This document shows, one piece after another, positions 1-8,764 of a DNA stretch of 46,984 nucleotides. Numbering within the stretch: the stretch's first letter is position 1; each line of letters begins with the position of its first letter. Source of the stretch: Candidatus Polarisedimenticolaceae bacterium (GTDB taxonomy: Bacteria > Acidobacteriota > Polarisedimenticolia > Polarisedimenticolales > DASRJG01); NCBI GenBank assembly GCA_036275915.1, contig DASUCV010000013.1:1-46984 (forward strand), written 5' to 3'. The notes below the pieces were generated by a model. It was not told the DNA's origin and searched no databases. It saw nothing but the letters and a program-made list of their open reading frames with translations. A program made the position numbers and the translations under genes.

Positions 1-3000
1 GGCGATCTCGTCGAGGCCGCCCGAATACCAGCGGAAGAACTGGTCGAACTGGAGGGTGACGACCGGCGAGCCGGTGAGGTCGAGGGCGGGGGTGATCAGC
101 TCCTCGTCCTGCGTCGCCCCGACGCCGGCGGCGTCGCTGTCGACGATCGCGACCGGCGACTGCAGCGGGGCCGCAAAGACGCGGATGCCGGGGTTCCCCG
201 TCGTCCAGCTCTGGGCCAAGCCGCCGCCGGTCCCGTTGTTGACGACCGTCCACGTGGGCGGGATGCCGGCGTTGAAGTTCTCGTTCAAGACCGTCCCCGT
301 CGCCCCGAGCGGCCGCCCGAGCGGAACGGCGAAGCTGCCGTTCCAGCTTCCGAGGGACGAGCTGATCGTGATCTGGAACGGCACGGTGCCGCCGCACGAC
401 AGGTTCGTCGGAAGCTGCGCCGTGAAGTGAGGTGCCAGCGAGTCGGCCGACCCACCGATCGAGAGGGCCCCGAACGACGCGGTCCCGTTGACCATCGTGA
501 CGCCGGGCATCGGCGAGGTGATCGTCGCGGTGACGCCGGTGAGCTTCGACGTGCCCGTGTTCGTGAGCGTCACCTTGAATTGCACCTGCTCGCCCGCGTC
601 CCAGAAACCGTTCCCGGAACCGGGGCCGCCACCGGGGCAGGTGTCGGCGACGACCGCGCTCGAGGTGTACGACGCGCGCGGCCCGCATGGTGTCGGCGGC
701 ACCGTGATCGTGACCTTCCAGTTGTTGAGTGTCCCGGTCTCGCCGGCGAAGTCGTCCTCGACCTTGAGCTTCCACGCCCCGGCGGAGTTCATGCCGTCGA
801 GCACCGAGAGCGGGAACTCGGGGCGATAGGTGCCGGTGAACGGGGCGAGGCCGGTGCCGATCGAGGACGTCGCTTCGTCGTCCAGGACGGTCGTCGTGAA
901 ATTGTCGCCGCTGCCGCCGCGCTGCACGATGAGCGGGACCTGCGTCCCGTTCGGCGCGATGAGCGTGACGGTGAGATCGCTGTCGTTCGTGTGGGTGATC
1001 GTCAGCGTCACGTTGACGTCGAGGATCGTCGTCGCGTCCGGGACGTTGATCGTGCTGATCACGCCGTTCGAGCTGGCGTCCGGGATCGGGAGCGGCGTGT
1101 CCAGGCTCACGTAGTCCTTCTGTGAGATCTTGCCGGTCGTGAAGCTGTAATACGCGCCGGACGCGGTGTCGGTCGTCGCGTTGCCGACATTGTCGGTCGA
1201 GGCCGCCGAGAAGAAGTACGTCGTGCACTCGGCGAGTCCCGCGATGTCGACGGCGTGGTCGTAAACCTGCGCCGTGTTGCCGAGCGTCGTCGCCGGAGGC
1301 ACGGCCGTGCCGTACTTGACGACGCTCGTCGAGGGCTCGTTGGTCTTCCACGCGACGCGGGCCGAGTCGAAGGAGACCCTCGACGCTTCGACCTTGGACA
1401 GCACCGGGCCAGAGCAATCGGCGAGCGCGGTCGTCTGGCGCGGGAGGTTCGTGCCTCCCTGTCCGTCGTCGGCGTCGATGTAGCTCGCCGTGATGAGGTC
1501 GCCGGTCGTGATCGAGAGCTGGCCGTCGGCGGCGGGGGCGTTCGTCGTCACGGCGATCGTGCCCGCGTAGGTCGAGCCGCCGGCCGGGCTCAACGTGACG
1601 ATCTCGCCGCCCGGCTCCGTCGTCGAGGCGATCGTGACCGTGACGTTCGGCCCGGGGACGTTGCCGTCGACCACGGTGACGGCGATCGTCGCCGTGCAGT
1701 TGTAGGCGCCGGCGTCGAGCTTGATCGACCCCGCGAACGGCTGGGGCGTGATCGCGAGGCAGTTCGAGACCGGGCCGTCGCAAGCCTGGTTCGCCGTCCT
1801 CGCCTGGACCCGGTAGTACTCCGCGAACCCGTTGACGAGGCCGCCGTCGGTGTAGCTCGTCCCCACCGGCGACGCGACGATCGTCGAGCCGGCGGCGCAG
1901 GAGGCGTCGTTCCGCAGCACCGCGTACTTGGTCGCGCCGGGCACCGAGCCCCAGGAGAGCGCGGCGGACGCCGATCCGACAGTCCCCGAGAGCACCGGCG
2001 CCGTGAGCGCCGGGCAGCTCGTGTGGTTCTGGTTCGTCGTATCGGTCGCGAGGCCGCACGCGATCTTGTGCCGGTTGAACGCCGCGTAGATCGCCGCCGC
2101 GTGCGGGGTGCCGTTCGAGAGGTTGCCGTCGTCGTCGTCGGCGAAGCGCAGCTTCTGGAACCACGCCACCGCCGAGCAGCCATCGGAGTTCGGCGGAGCG
2201 CAGTTGAACGAGTTCCCGCCGGAGCCGTTCCGCGACGTGTACCAGATCCTGTCCGCGAGCTGCCACGCGCTCGCCGCGTCGAGGCCCGAGGCCGGCAGGT
2301 CGCGCGTCGCGAGGTCCCACATCGCCTCGCCGGGAACGTACGCCTCGCAGTGCACCTCCCGGCCGCAGGGGCCGCTGCCCGCCGGGCAGAAGCCGGTCGT
2401 GAAGCCGGTCGGCGTCGCCGGCGTCTGGCTCGCGTGGGCGGCCCAATCCATGTCGCGCAGGCCGGTGCACGAGAGGCACTGGTCGCCGTAGCCGCTGCAG
2501 TTCCTGCCCGGCTGAAAGCCGCGGCCGATGCAGGAGTTGTGCGTCGACATCAGCGCGGTGACGTCGGCGTACGCCTCCGACGGATTGTCGAATCCGCCGC
2601 CGTCGTTCTGGTCGAGGCCGTGGCCCCACTCGTGGAGGAAGACGCTGGCGATCTCGCCGGAGTTCGCGCATCCGCCGCCGGACTTGAAGAAGTTGACGCT
2701 GCTGCCGCTCCAGTACGCGTTGCAGGTCTGGTTGAGGTTGACGTTGTCGGTCAGCGTCTGGAAGAGCCACGGGCGGTTCGGCAGCCACGTGCGCGCGTGC
2801 TCGGCGATGCGGTTCAGATGGTAGAAGCTCGTGCGCGCCGCGTGCGTGTCGCCCGACGTCTGGCCCGGAGGCGTAAAGCAGTCGGTGCCGGTGGCCGTCG
2901 TGCCGAAGTCGATGCTCGCATCGCAGGTCGCCGACTGCAGGATGGCGCCGCACGTGTCGTTGACGCGGATGTACTGTCCGGAGAGCGTCGACGACACCGG

Positions 3001-4017
3001 CTGACCCGAGATGCAGGCGTAGAGCCCCATCGCGCTCGAGAATTGCGTCGATTCTCCGATCGTGAAGTCGGCATACGGCATCGGGTAGCCGGGCTGCTCG
3101 GTCCCCTCGGGTCCGATGTGATCGTTCGAGAACGGGTAGACGCCGCCCTTGACCTGCGCGTACTCGTTGTCGTCGAAGAAGGCGCGGACCGTGCCGTCGT
3201 GCGCGTCGACGAAGGCGACCCACGAGCCGGGCTGCCCTTCGATCTTGAGCGCGACGCGCCACACGAGCGCGGATCGGTAGCCGGCGCCGAGCGCTCCGTT
3301 GTACGCCGCCGGCGTCTCGCCCGCTGCGGTGTCCTCGCCGGGAAGCGGGACGATCTGGAGCGCGGGCCGCTCGACTTGCGTCACCGCGTCGTGCGCGTCG
3401 AGGCGCATATACGCCTCCATCCGGTCGAACGCCTCGGCGCCGGTGAGGTCCGGCACGGGGCTCACGTCGACCTTGCTCCACCGCGGCGCGCCGAAGGCGA
3501 CGAGGCTGCCGTGGCCGACGAGGAAGACGTAGCGCTCGCCCGCGACCGGCACGCCCCCGACGGCGCGGTCGAAGACGACCTGCCACGCGTCGGGTGCGAG
3601 CGTCGTCGTGGCGTCCTTGTCGAAGACCAGCTCCGAATCGTCGGCGAGGAGGAGCGCCCTGTTCCCGCCCAGGAAGATCCGCGCCTTGGACGCGAGCGTG
3701 TCGGCCGTCGCCGATCCCGCTTCGACCCATCGGATCCCGCGACCCTGGACGAGGAGCGGCGCTCCCGACCGGCGGTCGAGGTAGACCTGCCAGTCGTTTC
3801 CGTTCCCGCGGCGGAAGCTCTCCCACCCCGCTCGCACCGGATCGGCGGCGGCGAGGCTCTCGACCGGCGTCGTCGCGACCCCGATCGACTCGGTCTTGTC
3901 GTAGAGGACGAGGTCGTCGAAGCGACCCTTCACTTGCGGGATCTGGAGCGCGTAGGCGCTCCCCGCGACGATGATCGCGACCCCGAGAGCCAGCCGCCGG
4001 ACGCACGTCCCCCTCAT
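1..4017 (-). CDS. Secreted M36 (fungalysin)-like zinc metallopeptidase with P-domain, 3' end outside window
   Basis: Read on the minus strand, an open frame runs from ATG at 4017 to the window edge (1,339 codons, no stop), so the C-terminus is missing. A GGAGGG ribosome site lies just upstream of the ATG. A signal peptide (about residues 1-24) is followed by an FTP/PepSY-like propeptide region. The zinc motif HEWGH is at residues 462-466 (bases 2634-2620), followed by NPSEAYAD, whose Glu (about 481) fits the third zinc ligand. After the peptidase domain come fibronectin-III-like segments, a proprotein-convertase P-domain ending in ...GTLNNWKVTI, a CARDB/DUF11-like beta domain and the start of a choice-of-anchor-like domain. 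Family knowledge: M36 enzymes are secreted endopeptidases matured by propeptide removal. Role inferred: extracellular protein degradation. The catalytic-domain call is strong; the exact family could also be a relative within clan MA. Confidence 0.85.
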   Translation of the reverse strand, partial: MRGTCVRRLALGVAIIVAGSAYALQIPQVKGRFDDLVLYDKTESIGVATTPVESLAAADPVRAGWESFRRGNGNDWQVYLDRRSGAPLLVQGRGIRWVEAGSATADTLASKARIFLGGNRALLLADDSELVFDKDATTTLAPDAWQVVFDRAVGGVPVAGERYVFLVGHGSLVAFGAPRWSKVDVSPVPDLTGAEAFDRMEAYMRLDAHDAVTQVERPALQIVPLPGEDTAAGETPAAYNGALGAGYRSALVWRVALKIEGQPGSWVAFVDAHDGTVRAFFDDNEYAQVKGGVYPFSNDHIGPEGTEQPGYPMPYADFTIGESTQFSSAMGLYACISGQPVSSTLSGQYIRVNDTCGAILQSATCDASIDFGTTATGTDCFTPPGQTSGDTHAARTSFYHLNRIAEHARTWLPNRPWLFQTLTDNVNLNQTCNAYWSGSSVNFFKSGGGCANSGEIASVFLHEWGHGLDQNDGGGFDNPSEAYADVTALMSTHNSCIGRGFQPGRNCSGYGDQCLSCTGLRDMDWAAHASQTPATPTGFTTGFCPAGSGPCGREVHCEAYVPGEAMWDLATRDLPASGLDAASAWQLADRIWYTSRNGSGGNSFNCAPPNSDGCSAVAWFQKLRFADDDDGNLSNGTPHAAAIYAAFNRHKIACGLATDTTNQNHTSCPALTAPVLSGTVGSASAALSWGSVPGATKYAVLRNDASCAAGSTIVASPVGTSYTDGGLVNGFAEYYRVQARTANQACDGPVSNCLAITPQPFAGSIKLDAGAYNCTATIAVTVVDGNVPGPNVTVTIASTTEPGGEIVTLSPAGGSTYAGTIAVTTNAPAADGQLSITTGDLITASYIDADDGQGGTNLPRQTTALADCSGPVLSKVEASRVSFDSARVAWKTNEPSTSVVKYGTAVPPATTLGNTAQVYDHAVDIAGLAECTTYFFSAASTDNVGNATTDTASGAYYSFTTGKISQKDYVSLDTPLPIPDASSNGVISTINVPDATTILDVNVTLTITHTNDSDLTVTLIAPNGTQVPLIVQRGGSGDNFTTTVLDDEATSSIGTGLAPFTGTYRPEFPLSVLDGMNSAGAWKLKVEDDFAGETGTLNNWKVTITVPPTPCGPRASYTSSAVVADTCPGGGPGSGNGFWDAGEQVQFKVTLTNTGTSKLTGVTATITSPMPGVTMVNGTASFGALSIGGSADSLAPHFTAQLPTNLSCGGTVPFQITISSSLGSWNGSFAVPLGRPLGATGTVLNENFNAGIPPTWTVVNNGTGGGLAQSWTTGNPGIRVFAAPLQSPVAIVDSDAAGVGATQDEELITPALDLTGSPVVTLQFDQFFRWYSGGLDEIA

Positions 4018-4125
4018 CGATACCCTCCAGGATCCGCGGAAACTTACGGCGATTCCCGCCCCGACCCAACCACCATCGCCACCCGCAGGCCGGAAACCAT
4101 AGCGGAAGTCGGCGCTCTCCGCCCT

Positions 4126-4160
4126 GGAAGAGGGGACAGCTTCCGAAACTCGGCGGGACG
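4126..4160. repeat. Half of a GGGGACAGCTTCCGAA palindromic element
   Basis: The sequence from GGAAG at 4126 through GGGGACAGCTTCCGAA matches one arm of the complete inverted element at 40418-40469. It lies in the 147-bp gap between the peptidase start and the 3' end of the neighbouring membrane-protein gene. Only one arm is recognisable, with a short GGAAG...CTTCC pairing, so it looks like a degenerate or partial copy. Nothing else was seen in this gap. Confidence 0.5.
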
Positions 4161-4164
4161 GCGT

Positions 4165-5661
4165 CTACCGTCCCCGCGTGAGGATCGCGGTCGTCGCGTC
4201 GCCGTAGACGAGGCTGAACCCCATCTTCTCGAGCGCCGCGACGTGCCCCTTGTCCTTCCAGTTCTTGAGATCGAGCGGGCGCGTCACGATCGTGCGGACA
4301 TCGTAGCGGGCGAGGTACGCGACGAGGTCCTCGGGAGGACCGAGCGCCTTGTAGCTGCGGCCGCAGAGGTCGCGGTACTTCAGGTAGTAGCCCTCGCCGT
4401 AAGCGTCGATGCGCGAATCGATGACGACGCGGATCTTCGGGAAGAAGTTGAAGACGAGCTGGTCGCCGTGGCTGAAGGTGTTGAAGACGTTACCGGCGAT
4501 TCCGTGGTCGCGGATGAATGCGATGGCCGCATCGCTCATCGGCGCTTGGTTCGCGAACCCGACGCGGTGGCCGCGCACGTCGCCGCGCGCGAGGACGGTC
4601 GCGATCCCGAGCAGGGCGAGAACGGTGCCGGCCGAGGCGAGCTTGCGTCCCGCAACCCCCGCGAGTGCCTTTCCCATCGCGTACGTCCCCGCGAGCGCGA
4701 GCCACGCGGTGAAGCGGATCGCGTCGGCGGCCATCCAGCCGAAGAGGGCGAGGAGCAGGAGCGCCGTTCCGTCGAGACGGCGCCAGCGGAAGGCGACGAC
4801 CGCGATCAGGATCGCGGCATACGCGACGAAGGCCCAGAAGTACGGCGTGTGCCGCGCCTGCTCGCCAAAGGTCGAGGCGAACTCGACGATGTTGTCGCGG
4901 AGGTAGGCGAGGCGCGAGAACTGCGCGGCGTGGACGAAGAGGCGGACGCCGTATGGGTTGACGAGCGCGGCGAGCGCCATCGCGGTTCCGGTCGCCGCGA
5001 GCGGAAGCTGCACGGTCCTGATCCGGAACGGCCGCTTCGCGCGCAGGTCGTCGATCGCGCTCCCCGCGAGGAAGATCCACGGCAAGAGAAGCCCGAGCGT
5101 GATCGAGGCGTGCGTGTTCGCCCAGACGAGCGCGATCACTGGAAGAGGGGACAGCGAGAGATAAGGGGAATCGGTACCTGTCCCCCTACTCGCTTCCGCG
5201 AAGCGCGTGAGCAGGATCGTCGTGCCGAAGGCGAGGAGGAACGCGAAGATCTCGGGGCGCATCTGGAAGCGGAAGTTCATGACGGTGGCTGCGGCGAGCG
5301 CGATCAGTCCGGCCACCGTGGCGTCCGCGCCGAGTTCGCGCGCCAGGAGGAACGAGAGCAGGACGACGCCGCAGGCGAGCAGGCACTTGAAGACGATCAT
5401 CCCGGCGTAGCCGGCGATCGGGTAGAGCGCGCTCGTCGCGACCGACGGCAGCCACTCGTGCGCCACGAACGGCAAATCGCGCGCCTCGGTGAAGGCGTAC
5501 TCGATCGTCGGCGGGATTCCGTGCGTCGCCGTGATCTCGGCGCCGACTTTGAGCTGGAGCCAGAAGTCGCTCTCGGAGATCGGCGTCAGGTTCGAGAGGA
5601 CGACCAGGAGTACCGCCGCGGCGAGGAAGACGACGGACGGCCGCTCGGAGCTCCGCTTCAC
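4165..5661 (-). CDS. Multi-pass membrane protein, putative GT-C-type glycosyltransferase
   Basis: About 498 residues with roughly ten hydrophobic segments. An early loop reads SESDFWLQLKVG and includes HEWLPS, and an LVNPYG motif lies mid-protein. These are arranged as in bacterial GT-C/dolichyl-phosphate-mannose transferase-like membrane proteins. The C-terminal soluble part contains a VIDSRIDAYGE stretch. The GTG at 5661 is chosen because the longer frame (to 5718) would overlap the divergent gene and adds a charged, non-hydrophobic leader. It is transcribed away from the two GT39-like genes, with only about 26 bp between start codons. A palindromic element is inserted in frame (5141-5197), adding about 17 residues (SRGTGTDSPYLSLSPLP) between helices. 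The substrate is not visible. The membrane topology is secure and the enzymatic role is inferred. Confidence 0.6.
   Translation of the reverse strand: MKRSSERPSVVFLAAAVLLVVLSNLTPISESDFWLQLKVGAEITATHGIPPTIEYAFTEARDLPFVAHEWLPSVATSALYPIAGYAGMIVFKCLLACGVVLLSFLLARELGADATVAGLIALAAATVMNFRFQMRPEIFAFLLAFGTTILLTRFAEASRGTGTDSPYLSLSPLPVIALVWANTHASITLGLLLPWIFLAGSAIDDLRAKRPFRIRTVQLPLAATGTAMALAALVNPYGVRLFVHAAQFSRLAYLRDNIVEFASTFGEQARHTPYFWAFVAYAAILIAVVAFRWRRLDGTALLLLALFGWMAADAIRFTAWLALAGTYAMGKALAGVAGRKLASAGTVLALLGIATVLARGDVRGHRVGFANQAPMSDAAIAFIRDHGIAGNVFNTFSHGDQLVFNFFPKIRVVIDSRIDAYGEGYYLKYRDLCGRSYKALGPPEDLVAYLARYDVRTIVTRPLDLKNWKDKGHVAALEKMGFSLVYGDATTAILTRGR
5141..5197. repeat. Palindromic GGGGACAG element inserted in frame in a coding sequence
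   Basis: Left arm GGAAG-A-GGGGACAG (5141-5154) and right arm CTGTCCCC...CTTCC (5178-5197) are inverted copies around a roughly 23-nt centre. The element lies inside the membrane-protein gene 4165-5661 and is read through without frame disruption. Its arms resemble those at 40418-40469, 22667-22699 and 4126-4160. Confidence 0.65.
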
Positions 5662-5672
5662 GACGACACGTA

Positions 5673-5690
5673 TACACTCCCCGCCGCGTG
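5673..5690 (+). promoter_or_regulatory. Possible -10 box directly upstream of the GTG start (leaderless mRNA)
   Basis: TACACT (5673-5678), inside TATACACT, lies nine bases before the GTG at 5688, and there is no Shine-Dalgarno sequence between them. If used as a -10 box, transcription would start at about the start codon. No convincing -35 was found, so this is a suggestion only. Confidence 0.3.
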
Positions 5691-7217
5691 GGCTCCAAGC
5701 GACCGTTCGTTCCCGCATTGATCTTCCTCGCGGCCGCCGTCGTGCTGGTCGCCGGCGTGCGCCTTCGCCTCCGCACGATGCCTCTCGAGCGCGACGAGGG
5801 GGAGTACGCCTACTTCGGGCAGCTCCTCCTCCACGGCACGGCGCCGTATGCAGAGGCTTACAGCATGAAGCTCCCGGGGATCTTCGTCGCGAACGCGGCG
5901 ATCGAGGGCGTCTTCGGACAGACGCCGGCCGGGATCCGCCTCGGGCTTCTCGCCGTGACGCTCGCGACGACGGCGTTCGTCTTTCTCGCGGGGTGGCGCC
6001 TCGCGGGTGCGGAGGCCGGCGCGATCGCCGCGGCGTCGTCGCTGCTCATGAGCGTGAGCGCTTCGGTCCTCGGATTCGCCGCGCACGCGACGCAGTTCGT
6101 CATCCTCTTCGCGGCGGCGGGGCTCTACGTCCTTCTCGAAGCGATCGAGCGCGAGAAGGCGGCGCTGTTCGCGCTCGCCGGTCTCCTCATGGGGGTCGCG
6201 ATCACGATGAAGCAGCACGGCGCCGTCTTCGCCGCGTTCGGGCTCGTGTGGCTCCTCGTCTCGCGCGCGAGAGCGAAGGCGATCGGATCGTACGTTGCGG
6301 CAGCGATAGCGCCCCTGGTCCTCGTCTTCGCCTGGCTCGCGGTCGCCGGCGTCTTCCCGCGCTTCTGGTTCTGGTGCGTCACCTACGCGGGGAGCTACGC
6401 CACGTCCGACTCGCTCGCGCACCGGCTCGACGTGCTGACGTACCAGCTTCGCGCGACGCTCCCGCTCGCCGGCTTCGGCGTTCTCGCGCTCCTCGGCCCC
6501 CTCTTCGTCCGCGGCCGGGCGTCGCTCTTCGCGTCGCTCCTCGCCGTCTTCGCCGCGGCCGGGGTCGCCGCCGGCTTCTTCTTTCGCGCGCATTACTTCG
6601 TCATGTTGATCCCCGCCGTGGCGCTCCTCGTCGCGCTCGCATCGCAGGCGGCGTCGCGGCGATTTCATCCGGCGCTCGGCGTGGCGCTCGCGCTCGGTGC
6701 CGCCTCCGCGATGATCGTCGTCGAGCGCGCGTACCTCTTCTCGCTCTCGCCGGTCGAGGTCAGCCGCAGCGTTTACGCAGGGAACCCGTTTCCCGAGGCG
6801 GAGGTCGCGGGAAGCTGGCTGGGGGGCCAGATGCGCGACGGCGAGCGCCTGCTCGTGCTCGGCTCCGAGCCGGAGATCAACTTCTACGCGCGCCGCCGCG
6901 GGGCGACCGGCTACGTCTACATGTACGGCCTCATGGAGGAGCAGCCGTACGCCGAGCGGATGCAGCGCGACCTGATCGCGGAGGCGGAGGCCGCGGCGCC
7001 CGCGTACGTCGCGCTCGTCGGCGCGTCGACCTCGTGGCTCCGCGGCCCGCGCTCGAAGGACGACGTGTTCACGTGGGCGAAGCGGTACCTCGCGGTCTCC
7101 TACAACCGCGTCGGCGTCGTCGAGACCGGCGATCCGCCGCGCGCGACGTTCGGTCCCGACGCCGCGCAAGCGACGCCGCGCGCCGACGGCTCGATCCTGA
7201 TCTTCAAGCGCCGATGA
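5688..7217 (+). CDS. GT39/PMT-like membrane glycosyltransferase, first of a tandem pair
   Basis: 509 residues with about a dozen hydrophobic helices. The first periplasmic loop carries PLERDEGEYAY followed by SMKLPGI, the acidic-loop signature of bacterial GT39 (ArnT/PMT-like) enzymes that transfer sugars from polyprenyl-phosphate donors. A soluble C-terminal part carries LGSEPEINFYARR and ATGYVYMYG. The gene overlaps the next by ATGA (7214-7217), and the two proteins are clear paralogues sharing these motifs in the same order. The GTG start leaves almost no leader. Probable location is the inner membrane with the active site facing the periplasm. The acceptor is unknown; lipid A, cell-wall polymer or protein glycosylation are all possible. 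Confidence 0.7.
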   Translation: MGSKRPFVPALIFLAAAVVLVAGVRLRLRTMPLERDEGEYAYFGQLLLHGTAPYAEAYSMKLPGIFVANAAIEGVFGQTPAGIRLGLLAVTLATTAFVFLAGWRLAGAEAGAIAAASSLLMSVSASVLGFAAHATQFVILFAAAGLYVLLEAIEREKAALFALAGLLMGVAITMKQHGAVFAAFGLVWLLVSRARAKAIGSYVAAAIAPLVLVFAWLAVAGVFPRFWFWCVTYAGSYATSDSLAHRLDVLTYQLRATLPLAGFGVLALLGPLFVRGRASLFASLLAVFAAAGVAAGFFFRAHYFVMLIPAVALLVALASQAASRRFHPALGVALALGAASAMIVVERAYLFSLSPVEVSRSVYAGNPFPEAEVAGSWLGGQMRDGERLLVLGSEPEINFYARRRGATGYVYMYGLMEEQPYAERMQRDLIAEAEAAAPAYVALVGASTSWLRGPRSKDDVFTWAKRYLAVSYNRVGVVETGDPPRATFGPDAAQATPRADGSILIFKRR

Positions 7218-8737
7218 AGAAGCAGAGCGCGCGTGAGGCGAAGCCGCTGTGGGCGTGGACCCTTCTCGCGCTGGCGGCGCTGCTCGTCATCGCCGTGCGC
7301 CTGCGCCTCGCATCGTTCCCTCTCGAGCGCGACGAGGGGGAGTACGCCTGGATCGGGAGCGGCCTCCTGAACGGGATCGCTCCCTACCTGCACGCTTACA
7401 CGATGAAGATGCCGGGGATCGACACCGTCTACGCGCTCGCGATGGCCATGGGAGGACGATCGGTGACGGCGATCCGCGTCGCCCTACTCCTGGCCAACCT
7501 CCTCACGATGGGAGCGATCGTCGCCATCGGACGGCGCCTTTGGGATGACGCCGCGGGAGCCGTCGCCGCGGCGGCGTACGGCGTCATGGCGCTCTCGATC
7601 TCCCTCATGGGCTTCGCGGCCCACGCGACGCACTTCGTCGTTCTCTTCGTCGTGGCCGGCTTGCTCCTCTTGCTTCGCGAGCGTTGGTTCACCGCCGGGA
7701 TCCTCTTCGGCGTCGCGATCACGATGAAGCAGCACGGCGCGGCGTTCGCGTTGATGCCGCTCGTCCTCCGGAGAAATGAAAGAAAATGGGGACTGCCCCC
7801 AGTTCTATTCATCGCCGGCGTGCTCACGCCTCTCGCCGTCCTGGCGGTCGCGCTCGCGGCGGCCGGCGCGTTTCCGAAGTTCTGGTTCTGGAACGTCATC
7901 TACGCGTCGTCGTACGCCCGCGGCTCGACGCTCGCCGAAGGGGTCGCCAATCTCGCCTACCAGCTTCGGCTCATGGCCCCGCTCGCCGGGTTCGCGGTCG
8001 TTGCGGCAGGGGGATTCATCGCGTCGCGAAATCGGCTCGTCCTCGCGCTCCTCGCGGCGTCGGTCCTCGCCATCCTGCCCGGCCTCTACTTCCGGAACCA
8101 CTACTTCATCCAGATGCTGCCGGCCGTGGCGCTCGCGGTCGGGATCGGCGTCGCCGTGGCGGCACGGCGATTCGGGTCCGGCGCGGGGGTCGCTCTGTTC
8201 GTCGCGTGCGCCGGCCTGTCGATCGGGCACGACGCGACGCTCCTCTTTTCGGCGTCGCCGGTCGCGTTCTCCCGCACCGTCTACGGGAGCAATCCGTTCC
8301 CCGAGGCGGTCGACGTCGCGGCCTGGATCCGCGCGCACACCGCGCCCACCGACACGATCGCGGTCCTCGGCTCGGAGCCCGAGATCTACTTCTACGCGGG
8401 CCGGCCCGCGGCGACCGGCTATCTCTACATGTACGGCCTCCTCGAAGAGCAGCCGCATGCGCAGGCGATGCAGACGGAGATGACCGCGGAGATCGAGGCC
8501 GCGAAGCCCACGATCATCGTCGCCGTCAACGTTTCGCTCTCGTGGCTCCTCCGCGAGGGCTCGGTCAACAAGATCTTCGCGTGGGCGGAGAACTACATCG
8601 CGCTCGACTACGACGAGGTCGGCCTCGTCGAGATCGGCGAGGGCGCGTCGAAGCCGATCTGGGGCGCCGATGCCGCCGGGACGATCCCCGGCGCCGAGAA
8701 TTACCTCCTCATCTACAGGCGGAAGCCCGGCGTCTGA
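7214..8737 (+). CDS. GT39/PMT-like membrane glycosyltransferase, second of a tandem pair
   Basis: 507 residues, starting at ATG 7214 inside the 4-bp overlap with the preceding gene, which implies co-translation. It repeats the partner's motifs: PLERDEGEYAW, then TMKMPGI, ITMKQHGA, KFWFWN and LGSEPEIYFYAGR. These show a tandem duplication followed by divergence. At about 7775-7805 the coding sequence contains GAAAATGGGGACTGCCCCC; the encoded RNERKWGLPP stretch has no clear counterpart in the paralogue and makes this region three residues longer. That segment may derive from a short palindromic insertion. The enzymatic class is inferred from the acidic first-loop motif and helix pattern. The substrate cannot be read from sequence. 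Confidence 0.7.
   Translation: MKKQSAREAKPLWAWTLLALAALLVIAVRLRLASFPLERDEGEYAWIGSGLLNGIAPYLHAYTMKMPGIDTVYALAMAMGGRSVTAIRVALLLANLLTMGAIVAIGRRLWDDAAGAVAAAAYGVMALSISLMGFAAHATHFVVLFVVAGLLLLLRERWFTAGILFGVAITMKQHGAAFALMPLVLRRNERKWGLPPVLFIAGVLTPLAVLAVALAAAGAFPKFWFWNVIYASSYARGSTLAEGVANLAYQLRLMAPLAGFAVVAAGGFIASRNRLVLALLAASVLAILPGLYFRNHYFIQMLPAVALAVGIGVAVAARRFGSGAGVALFVACAGLSIGHDATLLFSASPVAFSRTVYGSNPFPEAVDVAAWIRAHTAPTDTIAVLGSEPEIYFYAGRPAATGYLYMYGLLEEQPHAQAMQTEMTAEIEAAKPTIIVAVNVSLSWLLREGSVNKIFAWAENYIALDYDEVGLVEIGEGASKPIWGADAAGTIPGAENYLLIYRRKPGV
7781..7803. repeat. Short GGGGACTGCCCC palindrome inside a coding sequence
   Basis: AGAAAATGGGGACTGCCCCCAG forms a small hairpin (GGGG-ACTG-CCCC) in the second GT39-like gene. 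It resembles the cores of the GGGGAC-type palindromes elsewhere in the window but is short, so common origin is uncertain. Confidence 0.35.
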
Positions 8738-8764
8738 GAGGGTGCTAATCTCGATGCCAACACC

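Noticed and set aside
1255-5721. 1,488-codon plus-strand open frame
   Set aside because: It is antisense to the M36 peptidase and membrane-protein genes, is extremely Arg-rich and low in hydrophobic residues, and has no recognisable motif. This is typical of a high-GC shadow frame.
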